Shown here: in pieces, positions 52,909-62,648 of the stretch | Layout: each line of letters opens with the position of its first letter | How positions within the stretch are numbered: the stretch's first letter is position 1 | Assembly: GCF_020026305.1 (NCBI RefSeq) | Contig: NZ_CP075691.1 | Location: 4,464,001-4,528,000 of the forward strand | DNA length: 64,000 nucleotides | Source of the DNA: Streptomyces sp. 135 | Lineage (GTDB): Bacteria; Actinomycetota; Actinomycetes; Streptomycetales; Streptomycetaceae | Direction of reading: 5' to 3' | Made by a program: the position numbers and the translations under genes | Notes under the pieces: model-generated | Told to the model about the DNA's origin: nothing | The model's database searches: none | What the model saw: only the letters and a program-made list of their open reading frames with translations

Positions 52909-53427
52909 ATGGCCATGGTGGGGCTGTTCTGGATCGCCGAGGGCGATGTGTACGTGGGCGCGAAACCGTCCGGTCTGGCGGCCGGCGTGCGCCTGACCCC
53001 GGAGGGCGTGCTGGCCCTCGGTGACAAGCAGTCAGGGATGTGGCCCTGGGAGGACGTACACGCCCTGGCGGTCGACGGCGCCCCCGTGAGGACGCTGAAG
53101 CGGCAGGTGGGCGCCCTGGTGGACATGGCCCTGACGGTCGGCCTCGGCGGTGGCGACACGGCGCCGACGATGACGGTGCGGCTCGCCGACGCGCGGGGCG
53201 CCGAGCATGAACTGACCGCGTACACCGCCGCGGCGACGGGCTACTCCGCCACGGAGTACGACCTCTCGCGCGACCTCCTCGCCCGCCTCACCCAGGGCGC
53301 GGGCACCCTCCTGACGACACTGGCGGCGATGGCGGAGTGGGGGCGCGGCCGGGAAGGGGGGACGCCGAGGACGGCGGAGCGGGAGGCGTTGCTGAGGGAG
53401 TGGGCCGGGGCGGGGACCGACGGGTGA
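52909..53427 (+). CDS. Conserved hypothetical protein downstream of hspR
   Basis: This 172-residue soluble protein begins GLFWIAEGDVYVGAKPSGLA, then PEGVLALGDKQSGMWPWEDV. The N-terminal half reads like a small beta-sheet domain in which proteins respond to a scalar input (the WPWEDV segment resembles domains that test surface W residues), but I recognise no named family. The C-terminal half is helical and ends in a Gly/Arg/Glu-rich tail. Start at Met1 or Met3 is equally possible. It is separated from the dnaK operon by a terminator and so is probably transcribed on its own. Confidence 0.65.
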   Translation: MAMVGLFWIAEGDVYVGAKPSGLAAGVRLTPEGVLALGDKQSGMWPWEDVHALAVDGAPVRTLKRQVGALVDMALTVGLGGGDTAPTMTVRLADARGAEHELTAYTAAATGYSATEYDLSRDLLARLTQGAGTLLTTLAAMAEWGRGREGGTPRTAEREALLREWAGAGTDG

Positions 53428-53448
53428 GGCGCAAGCCGGCCGTGCCTC

Positions 53449-54201
53449 TCACTGCTCCCGGTCGAGGATGCCCGACTGCCCGATGAGGAAGCCGAGTTGG
53501 GCCCGGCTCTCACTGCCCAGGGTGGCGGCGAGCTTGGCGATGTGGACGCGGGCCGTGCGGATGTTCATGCCGAGGCGGTCGGCGATCTCGGCGTCGGTGA
53601 GGCCTTCGACGAGCAGGCCCGCGATGGCGCGCTGGCGCGGGGTGATGCCGCCCTCGGAGACCTGCGGGGCGGCCTGCGGCCACATGGGCGTGGCCAGGCG
53701 CCACAGCCGCCAGAAGGTGGTGGCGAAGTACTCCACGAGGGCCGGGTGGCGCAGCTCCAGGGCGACGGTGCGGTCCTTGCTCGCCGGGATGAACGCCACG
53801 GTCCGGTCGAAGACGAAGAGGCGGTCGGTGACCTCGTCCAGGGTGCGGGCCTCGGCGTCGCCGTCGAGCTGCTCGAAGTAGGCGAGCACGGGCAGGGAAT
53901 GGCGCGTCGTGTGCTGGTAGAGGGTCCGCATCCGGCAGCCCCGGCTGAGGACCGCCTGGTCGCGCGGGAAGGCCTCGGCCAGGGTCTCGGGCGGGCGGGT
54001 GCCGCCGGGCTGGATGGCGAGGAACTCCTCCGTGACGTCGTCCATGGCGCGGTCGATGGCCGCGTTGATCCGGTCGAGGCCGTCGAGGACGGTGATGGCG
54101 GGGGCGGTGGGGGTCGGGCCGGTGCGGAGGGCGCGCGGGTGTGCGGCTGAACCTGTCTCGCGGAGTTCCTCCACTCCCTGTGGCACGTGCTCCGTGTTCA
54201 T
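53449..54201 (-). CDS. LuxR-type regulator with PLD-like middle domain
   Basis: This 250-residue regulator has a phospholipase-D-like middle region (EEFLAIQPGGTRPPETLAEA, CRMRTLYQHTTRHSLPVLAY, RTVAFIPASKDRTVALELRH) without catalytic HxK motifs. A C-terminal LuxR helix-turn-helix follows (ITPRQRAIAGLLVEGLTDAE, IADRLGMNIRTARVHIAKLA). It is a shorter paralogue of the next gene: both end GQSGILDREQ/AQSGILDKERPQ. It lacks the N-terminal TrmB-like winged helix of its paralogue. Such regulators sense unknown cues and often sit beside small peptide genes. The two paralogues lie in tandem on the same strand, 135 bases apart. Confidence 0.85.
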   Translation of the reverse strand: MNTEHVPQGVEELRETGSAAHPRALRTGPTPTAPAITVLDGLDRINAAIDRAMDDVTEEFLAIQPGGTRPPETLAEAFPRDQAVLSRGCRMRTLYQHTTRHSLPVLAYFEQLDGDAEARTLDEVTDRLFVFDRTVAFIPASKDRTVALELRHPALVEYFATTFWRLWRLATPMWPQAAPQVSEGGITPRQRAIAGLLVEGLTDAEIADRLGMNIRTARVHIAKLAATLGSESRAQLGFLIGQSGILDREQ

Positions 54202-54336
54202 GTGTGCTCCCTCCCGCTCGGTTGAAGCGCCGCGATTCTATGCAGAGGACGCGGAGGAGGGGTGCGGGCCTCTGATTGAAGTGTCCACTTCCCGTACAGA
54301 GACGCCCCGGGGTCGCTGAGGGGGTTGCCGCGGGAG

Positions 54337-55326
54337 CTACTGGGGGCGCTCCTTGTCGAGGATTCCCGACTGGGCGATGAGGTAGCCGAGCTGGGCGCGG
54401 CTGCCGCTGCCGAGGGCGGCGGCGATCTTGGCGATGTGGGCACGGCAGGTGCGGACGTTCATGCCGAGGCGGCGCGCGATGGCCTCGTCGACGTGGCCCT
54501 CGATGAGGAGCCTGGCGATGGAGCGCTGGACGCCGGTGATTCCGTCGGTGGAGGGTGCGTACGGCACCTCGTCGAGCAGCGGCGTCGCTCTGCTCCACTG
54601 GTGCTCGAAAACCTTGGCGAGGTACTCGACGATGCCGGGATGGCGCAGTTCCAGGGCGACTTGGCGGTCCTCCCTGGCGGGGATGAGCGCGACCGTGCGA
54701 TCGAAGATCATCAGTCGGTCGATCAGCTCTTCCAGGGTCCTGATGTGCACGTTGCCCTTGGCCATGCGCGCCGCGTACGCGAGAGTGCCCTGACTGTGCC
54801 GGACGGTGTGCTGGTAGAGGGTGCGCATGGTGATGCCGCGTTCGAGTACGGTCTGGCCGCGCTGCAGCGCCACGGTGAGGGAGTCCTCGCTGCGGCCGCC
54901 GCCCGGCTGGGCGGTGAGTATCTCGAAGCGGCATTCGGAGGTGGCCCGTTCGATCGCGGCGTCGATGTGCTCGACGTCCTCCAGCACGGTGATCGAGTGC
55001 GCTGTCGGCTCGGTCCGGGCCGTGATGGCCATAAATGGCTCGAAGAGGTCGGTGAGCTGCACGGCGAGTCGCCGCCGGTCCTGAATCTCCCGTTCGATGG
55101 GGTTGATCCGCTGGGCGAGTGCGGCGGACGGGGAGATCGGACGGAACCAGGCGCCGTCGTCCGGGTCCGGGCGCAACAGGCTCGACTCAAGGAGGCAGGG
55201 CGCGTTCTCGGCCTCGGACCGTGCCAGACGGCCGTTGCTCAGTGCGCTGGCGTAAAGCCTCGCACCCTCGTCACAAAGTGGGGTCGCGGGGTGAGGATGT
55301 GTCGGTTTGGCGTCTCTTGTGAGCAA
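54337..55326 (-). CDS. LuxR-type regulator with TrmB-like N-terminus
   Basis: This 329-residue regulator has an N-terminal TrmB-like winged-helix region (residues about 18-95: LCDEGARLYASALSNGRLAR, CLLESSLLRPDPDDGAWFRP). A PLD-like middle region follows (RFEILTAQPGGGRSEDSLTV, MRTLYQHTVRHSQGTLAYAA), then a C-terminal LuxR helix-turn-helix (VQRSIARLLIEGHVDEAIAR, RLGMNVRTCRAHIAKIAAAL). It diverges from the short exported peptide gene at 55458, with about 130 bases between the starts. That arrangement suggests that it controls, or responds to, the peptide. It is a longer paralogue of the gene at 53449. Confidence 0.85.
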   Translation of the reverse strand: MLTRDAKPTHPHPATPLCDEGARLYASALSNGRLARSEAENAPCLLESSLLRPDPDDGAWFRPISPSAALAQRINPIEREIQDRRRLAVQLTDLFEPFMAITARTEPTAHSITVLEDVEHIDAAIERATSECRFEILTAQPGGGRSEDSLTVALQRGQTVLERGITMRTLYQHTVRHSQGTLAYAARMAKGNVHIRTLEELIDRLMIFDRTVALIPAREDRQVALELRHPGIVEYLAKVFEHQWSRATPLLDEVPYAPSTDGITGVQRSIARLLIEGHVDEAIARRLGMNVRTCRAHIAKIAAALGSGSRAQLGYLIAQSGILDKERPQ

Positions 55327-55457
55327 ATCTCCACCCCCCAGGGTCCTGAACGTGCAGGAACATGATGCATCGACCCTGTGGCTTTGACGTGCTCGATTGA
55401 GACATCGTCTTGTTGAGCCGGGGGAGAGGAACCTACCAAGTGAGGACGAAGCCGACC

Positions 55458-55634
55458 ATGTTTAAGCGCATGCTTCGCTCGGTGCTTGTCACCACCTTCT
55501 CCGTCGGGCTGGCCCTGGGCGCGGTGACCACTCTGGATCTCTCCTGGAACAGCGTGCCGGCCGGCGGATCGGTGACAGCCGCTCCCCAGTCGGACCTGTC
55601 GTGGAATGTCCTGCCGAAGGGTGGCGAGGCATGA
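55458..55634 (+). CDS. Short exported peptide precursor with two DLSWN repeats
   Basis: This 58-residue peptide has a basic start (MFKRMLRS), a hydrophobic signal stretch (VLVTTFSVGLALGAVTT) and then two related segments, LDLSWNSVPAGG and SDLSWNVLPKGG, separated by SVTAAPQ. The repeat (DLSWN-x2-P-x-GG) and the GG endings look like a processed signalling or modified peptide precursor, but no known modification motif is present. A GTG six codons earlier (55440) with GGAGAGG upstream is an alternative start. The stop overlaps the next gene start (ATGA), so the two are translationally coupled. It is divergent from the TrmB/LuxR regulator. Function is not known. Confidence 0.65.
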   Translation: MFKRMLRSVLVTTFSVGLALGAVTTLDLSWNSVPAGGSVTAAPQSDLSWNVLPKGGEA

Positions 55635-55990
55635 GCACCCCTCCTGACGACCGCACCTTCCGCAGGGAGATGGCCACCGCCTACCGCTCCGGTTGGCACT
55701 TCATCGACCTCGTGACCGCGATCCCCCACCGCGGTGACTCGTTGATGGTGACCCTGCTCGGTGAGCCGATCGTCGTCACCCGTGACGACGAGGAGGAGAT
55801 CCGGGCCTACCGGTGCCTTCGGCGGCCGCGAGGCGCGCCGCAGCCCGTGCGGTGCGCCGTTCGGTACGGGATGGTCTTCGTCAATCTCGACCGGCGCGAC
55901 CACCAGCTCGTCGGAGAGCATGAACAGCAAAACCCGGGCGCGATGGCGGGCGCCCCGGACAACGCCACAGCCACCCCCCGCAGTGCCTGA
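55631..55990 (+). CDS. Rieske-like protein lacking the iron-sulphur ligands
   Basis: This 119-residue protein resembles the Rieske domain of ring-hydroxylating oxygenases at both ends: GWHFIDLVTAIPHRGDSLMV and LLGEPIVVTRDDEEEIRAYR, then VRYGMVFVNLDRRDHQLVG. In functional domains the text between these parts contains CxH and CxxH ligands around a 15-20 residue insert. Here the core is shortened to YRCLRRPRGAPQPVRC, so no 2Fe-2S cluster can be formed in the usual way. It may have become a binding or scaffold protein for the adjacent peptide. It is translationally coupled to the peptide gene by an ATGA overlap. The family call rests on my reading of the flanking motifs. Confidence 0.6.
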   Translation: MSTPPDDRTFRREMATAYRSGWHFIDLVTAIPHRGDSLMVTLLGEPIVVTRDDEEEIRAYRCLRRPRGAPQPVRCAVRYGMVFVNLDRRDHQLVGEHEQQNPGAMAGAPDNATATPRSA

Positions 55991-56086
55991 CGCGATTCCC
56001 CCGTCGTTGTAAATCGCGCAGGCACTTCCCCAGCAGCAACACGGTGGCGCCCCGTGCCCGCACGCCCCGTGGGTCCCCTGCGCCCC

Positions 56087-56521
56087 TCACACCTTCCCGA
56101 GGGCCCGCGTCACCTCGATCTCGATCAGGATCCGCTCCGGGTTGGGCGACGGACGCCGCTCGTAGCGCTCCTCGTAGCGCAGCTCCGCCTCCTCGATCAG
56201 CGCCGGCTCCGTCCTGACCGTCGCGCGGCCCTCCAGCGTCGCCCAGCGCCGCCCCGCGAACTGGCACACCGCCACCCGCGCCCCCGGGCCGTCCGGGGTG
56301 CCCGCCGCCGCCAGGACGTGCGCGACCTTCCGGCTGGTCCCGCGCGCGAGGACGCGGGCGACACCCGCCTGCGGGTCGTACGTCACGCCGACCGGCACCA
56401 CGTGCGGCGTCCCGTCGGGCCGCAGCGTCGTCAAGGTGCACAGGTGCCGTTCACGCCAGAAGCTGAGGTAGGGCTCGGGCGGCTTGCGTATGTCGATCCG
56501 GGCGGATGCGTTCGGGCTCAT
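56087..56521 (-). CDS. PPOX-class F420/FMN-binding oxidoreductase
   Basis: This 144-residue split-barrel protein belongs to the pyridoxamine 5-phosphate oxidase-like family, in actinobacteria often F420-dependent. RERHLCTLTTLRPDGTPHVV holds the cofactor-binding strands, VLARGTSRKVAHVLAAAG the phosphate-binding helix and CQFAGRRWATLEGRATVR the following strands. The ATG at 56519-56521 was chosen; an ATG four codons upstream is possible. It is transcribed away from clpB, so the HAIR site at 56559-56579 lies between the two divergent starts and could affect both. Substrate unknown. Confidence 0.85.
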   Translation of the reverse strand: MSPNASARIDIRKPPEPYLSFWRERHLCTLTTLRPDGTPHVVPVGVTYDPQAGVARVLARGTSRKVAHVLAAAGTPDGPGARVAVCQFAGRRWATLEGRATVRTEPALIEEAELRYEERYERRPSPNPERILIEIEVTRALGKV

Positions 56522-56558
56522 GGACCGGAACATAGCCGCCCCGTCTTCCGGCTTCTCC

Positions 56559-56579
56559 CTTGAGTGGAATAGACTCAAC
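56559..56579. promoter_or_regulatory. HspR operator (HAIR) at clpB
   Basis: CTTGAGT-N7-ACTCAAC matches the HAIR consensus at thirteen of fourteen arm positions with 7-7-7 spacing. It lies 95 bases before the clpB start and indicates control by HspR, as known for clpB in Streptomyces. Confidence 0.9.
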
Positions 56580-56588
56580 TTTGTGTAG

Positions 56589-56609
56589 GTTGATCAGGTC
56601 AGAGTCAAG
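56589..56609. promoter_or_regulatory. Possible second, degenerate HAIR at clpB
   Basis: GTTGATC-N7-AGTCAAG keeps the HAIR spacing and ten of fourteen arm positions and lies 9 bases after the main site. It could give cooperative HspR binding; the match is weak. Confidence 0.4.
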
Positions 56610-56673
56610 GGTCTGAACCCACCGGAACCTGGAACCCGTGGTTCATGGGAACCCGTAAGGAGGACGAGCGCAC

Positions 56674-59277
<2,604 letters not shown>

Positions 59278-59333
59278 CGGCTTCTCGTCTGCCGGGCGGG
59301 TGCCTATGCCGTCTGCGGGCCGTGGTCCGTCCT

Positions 59334-59404
59334 CGCGCAGTTCCCCGCGCCCCTGACGGGGCGCACCCCCCGCCCCTCAAGGGGCGCGGGGAACTGCGCG
59401 ACCA
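59334..59404. repeat. Two opposed copies of the dispersed GC repeat forming a 20-bp hairpin
   Basis: The left arm 59334-59353 (CGCGCAGTTCCCCGCGCCCC) is perfectly complementary to the right arm 59381-59400, with a 27-base loop that itself contains GGGG/CCCC pairs. It lies 57 bases after the clpB stop and could act as terminator or mRNA end protector. Confidence 0.85.
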
Positions 59405-59521
59405 GCCACAGCCTGTCCGCGGTCGGCGAACGGCCGAAACGCGGCAGACGAGGGGCCGGGCTTGCCCCCGGGGGCCCATCCTGGGAGAGGATGGGCCCAT
59501 CCATACGAAGGGACACCGCAC

Positions 59522-60061
59522 GTGAGCATCGACCCGTCCTCGATTCCGAATTTCGGGGGACAGCCCGAACCGCAGCAGGGCGCAGGACCGGCGGGCCCCG
59601 TCGTCCCCGACCAGGACCTGGTGAAGCAGCTCCTGGATCAGATGGAGCTCAAGCACGTCGTCGACGACGAGGGTGACCTCGCGGCGCCGTGGGAGGAGTT
59701 CCGCACGTATTTCATGTTCCGTGGCGAGGACGACCAGCAGGTCTTCTCGGTGCGGACGTTCTACGACCGGCCCCACCAGATCGAGCAGAAGCAGCAGCTT
59801 CTGGAGTCGATCGACGACTGGAACCGCCGCACGCTGTGGCCGAAGGTCTACAGCCACACGCACGACGACGGCACGGTCCGCCTCATCGGCGAGGCCCAGA
59901 TGCTGATCGGCACCGGAGTCTCCCTGGAGCACTTCGTGTCGTCGACGGTCAGCTGGGTGCGCGCCGCGATCGAGTTCGACCGCTGGCTCGTCGAGCAGCT
60001 CGGCCTGGAGTCCGAGGTGGACTCCGCCGAGGGCGAGAAGCCGGGCGACGACGAGGCCTGA
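59522..60061 (+). CDS. YbjN-domain protein
   Basis: This 179-residue cytoplasmic protein of the YbjN / type III secretion chaperone-like fold has features over residues 35-160: QLLDQMELKHVVDDEGDLAA, FRTYFMFRGEDDQQVFSVRT, LLESIDDWNRRTLWPKVYSH and a C-terminal helix ending FDRWLVEQLGLE. The first 30 residues are Gly/Pro-rich. YbjN proteins are linked to stress tolerance and motility control in enterobacteria; in actinobacteria the role is unknown. The GTG at 59522 was chosen because the longer frame reads through the repeat. It stands alone after clpB. Confidence 0.85.
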   Translation: MSIDPSSIPNFGGQPEPQQGAGPAGPVVPDQDLVKQLLDQMELKHVVDDEGDLAAPWEEFRTYFMFRGEDDQQVFSVRTFYDRPHQIEQKQQLLESIDDWNRRTLWPKVYSHTHDDGTVRLIGEAQMLIGTGVSLEHFVSSTVSWVRAAIEFDRWLVEQLGLESEVDSAEGEKPGDDEA

Positions 60062-60077
60062 GGGTCCCTGCGCGCAC

Positions 60078-60118
60078 GAGAGCCCGGCCGGGGCGACCAC
60101 CACCCCGGCCGGGCTCTC
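60078..60118. terminator. Terminator between convergent YbjN and aminotransferase genes
   Basis: GAGAGCCCGGCCGGGG and CCCCGGCCGGGCTCTC form a perfect 16-bp stem with a 9-base loop between the stops at 60061 and 60135. Confidence 0.85.
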
Positions 60119-60134
60119 GCCATGCCCGGGGCCC

Positions 60135-61325
60135 TCAGCCCGCCAGTGACTTCAGGCGGGCCACGGCCTCCTCGAGGACGGACGTCCGCTTGCAGAAGGC
60201 GAAACGCACGAACGGCGCGCCCGCGTCGCGGTGGTCGTAGAAGACCGCGTTCGGGATGGCGACGACCCCGGCCCGTTCCGGCAGGGCGCGGCAGAAGGTG
60301 AAGCCGTCGGTCTCGCCCAGGGGGCGGATGTCCGTCGTCACGAAGTACGTGCCGGCCGGGCGGTAGACGTCGAAGCCCGCCGCGGTCAGGCCCTCGCTGA
60401 GCAGGTCCCGCTTGGCCCGCATGTCCGCGCGGAAGTCGGTGAAGAAGGAGCCCGGCAGGGCGAGGGCCTCCGCGACCGCGTACTGGAAGGGCCCCGAGGC
60501 CACGTACGTGAGGTACTGCTTCGCCGAGCGGACCGCCGCCACCAGCTCGGGCGTGGAGGTCACCCAGCCGACCTTCCAGCCGGTGAACGAGAACGTCTTG
60601 CCCGCGGAACCGATGCTGACCGTCCGCTCGCGCATGCCGGGGAACGAGGCGAGCGGGATGTGCTCGGCGTCGTCGAAGACGAGGTGCTCGTAGACCTCGT
60701 CGGTGACGACGAGCAGGTCCCGCTCGACGGCGAGCCGCGCGATCTCCGTCAGCTCGGCGCGCGTGAGGACCGTGCCGGTCGGGTTGTGCGGGGTGTTGAG
60801 GAGGATCAGCCGGGTGCGCGGCGTGACCGCGTCGCGCAGCTCGTCGAGGTCCAGGCGGAAGCTGCCCTCCGAGGGGCGCAGGGTCACCGGGACGCGGGAG
60901 CCGCCCGCCATCGCGATCGAGGCGGCGTACGAGTCGTAATAGGGCTCCAGTGCGATGACCTCGTCGCCCGGTTCGACGAGGGCGAGCAGGGACGCCGCGA
61001 TCGCCTCCGTCGCGCCCGCCGTCACGAGGACCTCCAGGCCGGGGTCGTAGGTGAGGCCGTAGCGGTCGAGCTGGTGTTCGGCGATGGCCGTGCGCAGCTC
61101 CGGGACGCCGGGACCCGGCGGGTACTGGTTGCCGCGCCCGTCGCGCAGCGCCCGCACCGCGGCCTCGCGGACGGACTCGGGGCCGTCGGTGTCCGGAAAG
61201 CCCTGGCCCAGGTTGATCGCGCCCGTGGTGACCGCGAGGGCGGACATCTCGGCGAAAATCGTCGTACCGAACTCGGCGAGGCGGCGGTTGAGCAGCGGGC
61301 GCCCGCTCCCGGAAGTGGAGGTCAT
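60135..61325 (-). CDS. PLP-dependent class I aminotransferase
   Basis: This enzyme of about 396 residues is close to kynurenine/glutamine transaminase-like and N-succinyldiaminopimelate aminotransferases. INLGQGFPDTDGPESVREAA is the N-terminal signature, NTPHNPTGTVL holds the PLP-binding Asn, VTDEVYEHLVFDD the Asp, and SIGSAGKTFSFTGWKVGW carries the Schiff-base Lys. The C-terminal VRFAFCKR holds the carboxylate-binding Arg. The Met at 61325 was chosen because it follows AGGA at a normal distance; Met1 three codons earlier is possible. The amino donor cannot be read from sequence. It is a single gene. Confidence 0.9.
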   Translation of the reverse strand: MTSTSGSGRPLLNRRLAEFGTTIFAEMSALAVTTGAINLGQGFPDTDGPESVREAAVRALRDGRGNQYPPGPGVPELRTAIAEHQLDRYGLTYDPGLEVLVTAGATEAIAASLLALVEPGDEVIALEPYYDSYAASIAMAGGSRVPVTLRPSEGSFRLDLDELRDAVTPRTRLILLNTPHNPTGTVLTRAELTEIARLAVERDLLVVTDEVYEHLVFDDAEHIPLASFPGMRERTVSIGSAGKTFSFTGWKVGWVTSTPELVAAVRSAKQYLTYVASGPFQYAVAEALALPGSFFTDFRADMRAKRDLLSEGLTAAGFDVYRPAGTYFVTTDIRPLGETDGFTFCRALPERAGVVAIPNAVFYDHRDAGAPFVRFAFCKRTSVLEEAVARLKSLAG

Positions 61326-61454
61326 GGCGGCCATCCTGCGCCGAACCTCTGGACTTCCTCAACTCTGCTTTGGGCCGCCGCGCCCGGGGGCATCCCCCTG
61401 TCACGCGAGAAGCGAGGCCCACGGGGGACCACGCTTCGGGGGAACGGAAGGGGC

Positions 61455-61745
61455 GTGGTGGCCGTGTTCGTGGCCTTCATCTTCGGTGCGGTGTTCATCT
61501 TCGCCGTGGTCGCGGCGATCCGCTTCGGGGGAAGCGGGGGAAGCGGCGGAAGCGGCAGGCGCCGCACCCGCTCGCGGTGGGCTTCGGGCACCGCGTCGAG
61601 CACGGCGGGCGGCGGCAGTTGGTGGGTGGGCGGCGGTGGTGACGGGGGCCACCACGACGGTCACTCCTGCGGAGGCGGATCCTCGTGCGGGGGCGGCAGC
61701 TCCTCGTGCGGTGGTGGCGGGGGCGGATGCGGCGGAGGCAGCTGA
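61455..61745 (+). CDS. Small membrane protein with Gly/Cys-rich tail
   Basis: This protein of about 96 residues has one membrane segment (VAVFVAFIFGAVFIFAVVAA) followed by an Arg/Ser-rich linker and a tail of Gly, Ser, His and Cys containing HHDGHSCGGG and three further SCGGG units. The tail could bind metal or lie disordered at the cell surface. A GGAAGGGG tract precedes the paired GTG codons at 61455 and 61458, either of which may start translation. Similar Gly/Cys-tailed small membrane proteins are common in Streptomyces, without assigned function. Confidence 0.65.
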   Translation: MVAVFVAFIFGAVFIFAVVAAIRFGGSGGSGGSGRRRTRSRWASGTASSTAGGGSWWVGGGGDGGHHDGHSCGGGSSCGGGSSSCGGGGGGCGGGS

Positions 61746-61776
61746 CACGGGGCAGCTGGTCCACCGATCCCAGAGG

Positions 61777-61815
61777 AAGCGCCCGGCGGGGCAGGCAACT
61801 CCCGCCGGGCGCTTT
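61777..61815 (+). terminator. Intrinsic terminator after the Gly/Cys-rich gene
   Basis: AAGCGCCCGGCGGG, a 10-base loop and CCCGCCGGGCGCTT form a 14-bp stem followed by TTTG, 31 bases after the stop codon. Confidence 0.85.
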
Positions 61816-61883
61816 GAGGTTGTCCGGCATGGTTGCGGCATTGAACAGTTGAACTGTGCAGCCCCCAGGGGGATGGAAACCCT

Positions 61884-62006
61884 ATGAAGTTGGGTAAAAA
61901 CGCTGTGGCACTGTCGTCGACCATGATTCCCTCTTATACGTCAGTACCGCCCTCGGACGTCCTTCAGGTTTCTGGGTTTGACGCACCGAACTCTGGAAAC
62001 CCGTAG
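61884..62006 (+). CDS. 40-residue orphan ORF
   Basis: The ORF begins MKLGKNAVALSSTMIPSYTS and continues VPPSDVLQVSGFDAPNSGNP. Residues 1-11 are mildly hydrophobic and basic, but there is no clear signal peptide. Base composition is lower in GC than the flanking genes. A GGATGG at 61871-61876 is a weak ribosome site. A GCTCGTG-GG-CACGAGC hairpin follows at 62013-62028. It occupies the middle of the 358-base gap before the DUF2617 gene and could be a real small protein or a leader peptide. I recognise no family. Confidence 0.4.
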   Translation: MKLGKNAVALSSTMIPSYTSVPPSDVLQVSGFDAPNSGNP

Positions 62007-62103
62007 GGGAAGTGCTCGTGGGCACGAGCCGGTATTCCGACCTCCCGGTGACCGATCCGGGTGCGCCGGCCCCATTTCCACTGCGTGTTAGCGGAGCCGA
62101 CCC

Positions 62104-62622
62104 ATGCTCACGACCCTGAAGACTGTCTACACCGACACGCGCGCCGCGGACCTGGCCTGGGCCCTGGGGCGCGAGCCGTTGCCCGCGCTCGCCACGCTCG
62201 ACGTGGAACTGGCCGAGGCCAGAGTGCAGTTGAGACTTCTCGGGGCCTCGCACCAGGTGCTCCTGGAGGAGGAGCAGGGCAGTTGTTCGGAGACCGTGGC
62301 CTGCATTCCCGGCAGCAGTACACCGCTCCCGCTGGGCGTGTCCAAACGGGTGGGTGACTGGGAGTACGAGTTCGCCGCGCGCGTCGAGACGCTTTCGCAG
62401 GGTCAATTCGCGGGCCGCGCCCAGGAGTTGCTGGCCCTCGTCACCGAGCATCCGCACGGTCTCGCCGGGGTGTTCCCCGGCAGCCCGCACGCCTTCACGG
62501 CCCTGCTGGCGCAGCGGCACGAGGGGGCGGTGATGTGGCGGACGTGGCACGCGTACCCGCAGGACGGCCAGTTGGTCGCCACGCGGTCGAGGGTGGGAGT
62601 ACGGGCCGCACTGCCCGCGTAG
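62104..62622 (+). CDS. DUF2617-like protein
   Basis: This 172-residue soluble protein matches in length and layout the DUF2617 family found beside spermidine-synthase-like genes in Streptomyces. Structured segments include RAADLAWALGREPLPALATL, VELAEARVQLRLLGASHQVL and MWRTWHAYPQDGQLVATRSR. No catalytic motif is recognised. The ATG follows GCGGAG at a normal distance. The next gene on the same strand starts 26 bases after its stop and is probably co-transcribed. Confidence 0.7.
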   Translation: MLTTLKTVYTDTRAADLAWALGREPLPALATLDVELAEARVQLRLLGASHQVLLEEEQGSCSETVACIPGSSTPLPLGVSKRVGDWEYEFAARVETLSQGQFAGRAQELLALVTEHPHGLAGVFPGSPHAFTALLAQRHEGAVMWRTWHAYPQDGQLVATRSRVGVRAALPA

Positions 62623-62648
62623 CGGTGTCCGTGACGTAGCGTTCTCGG

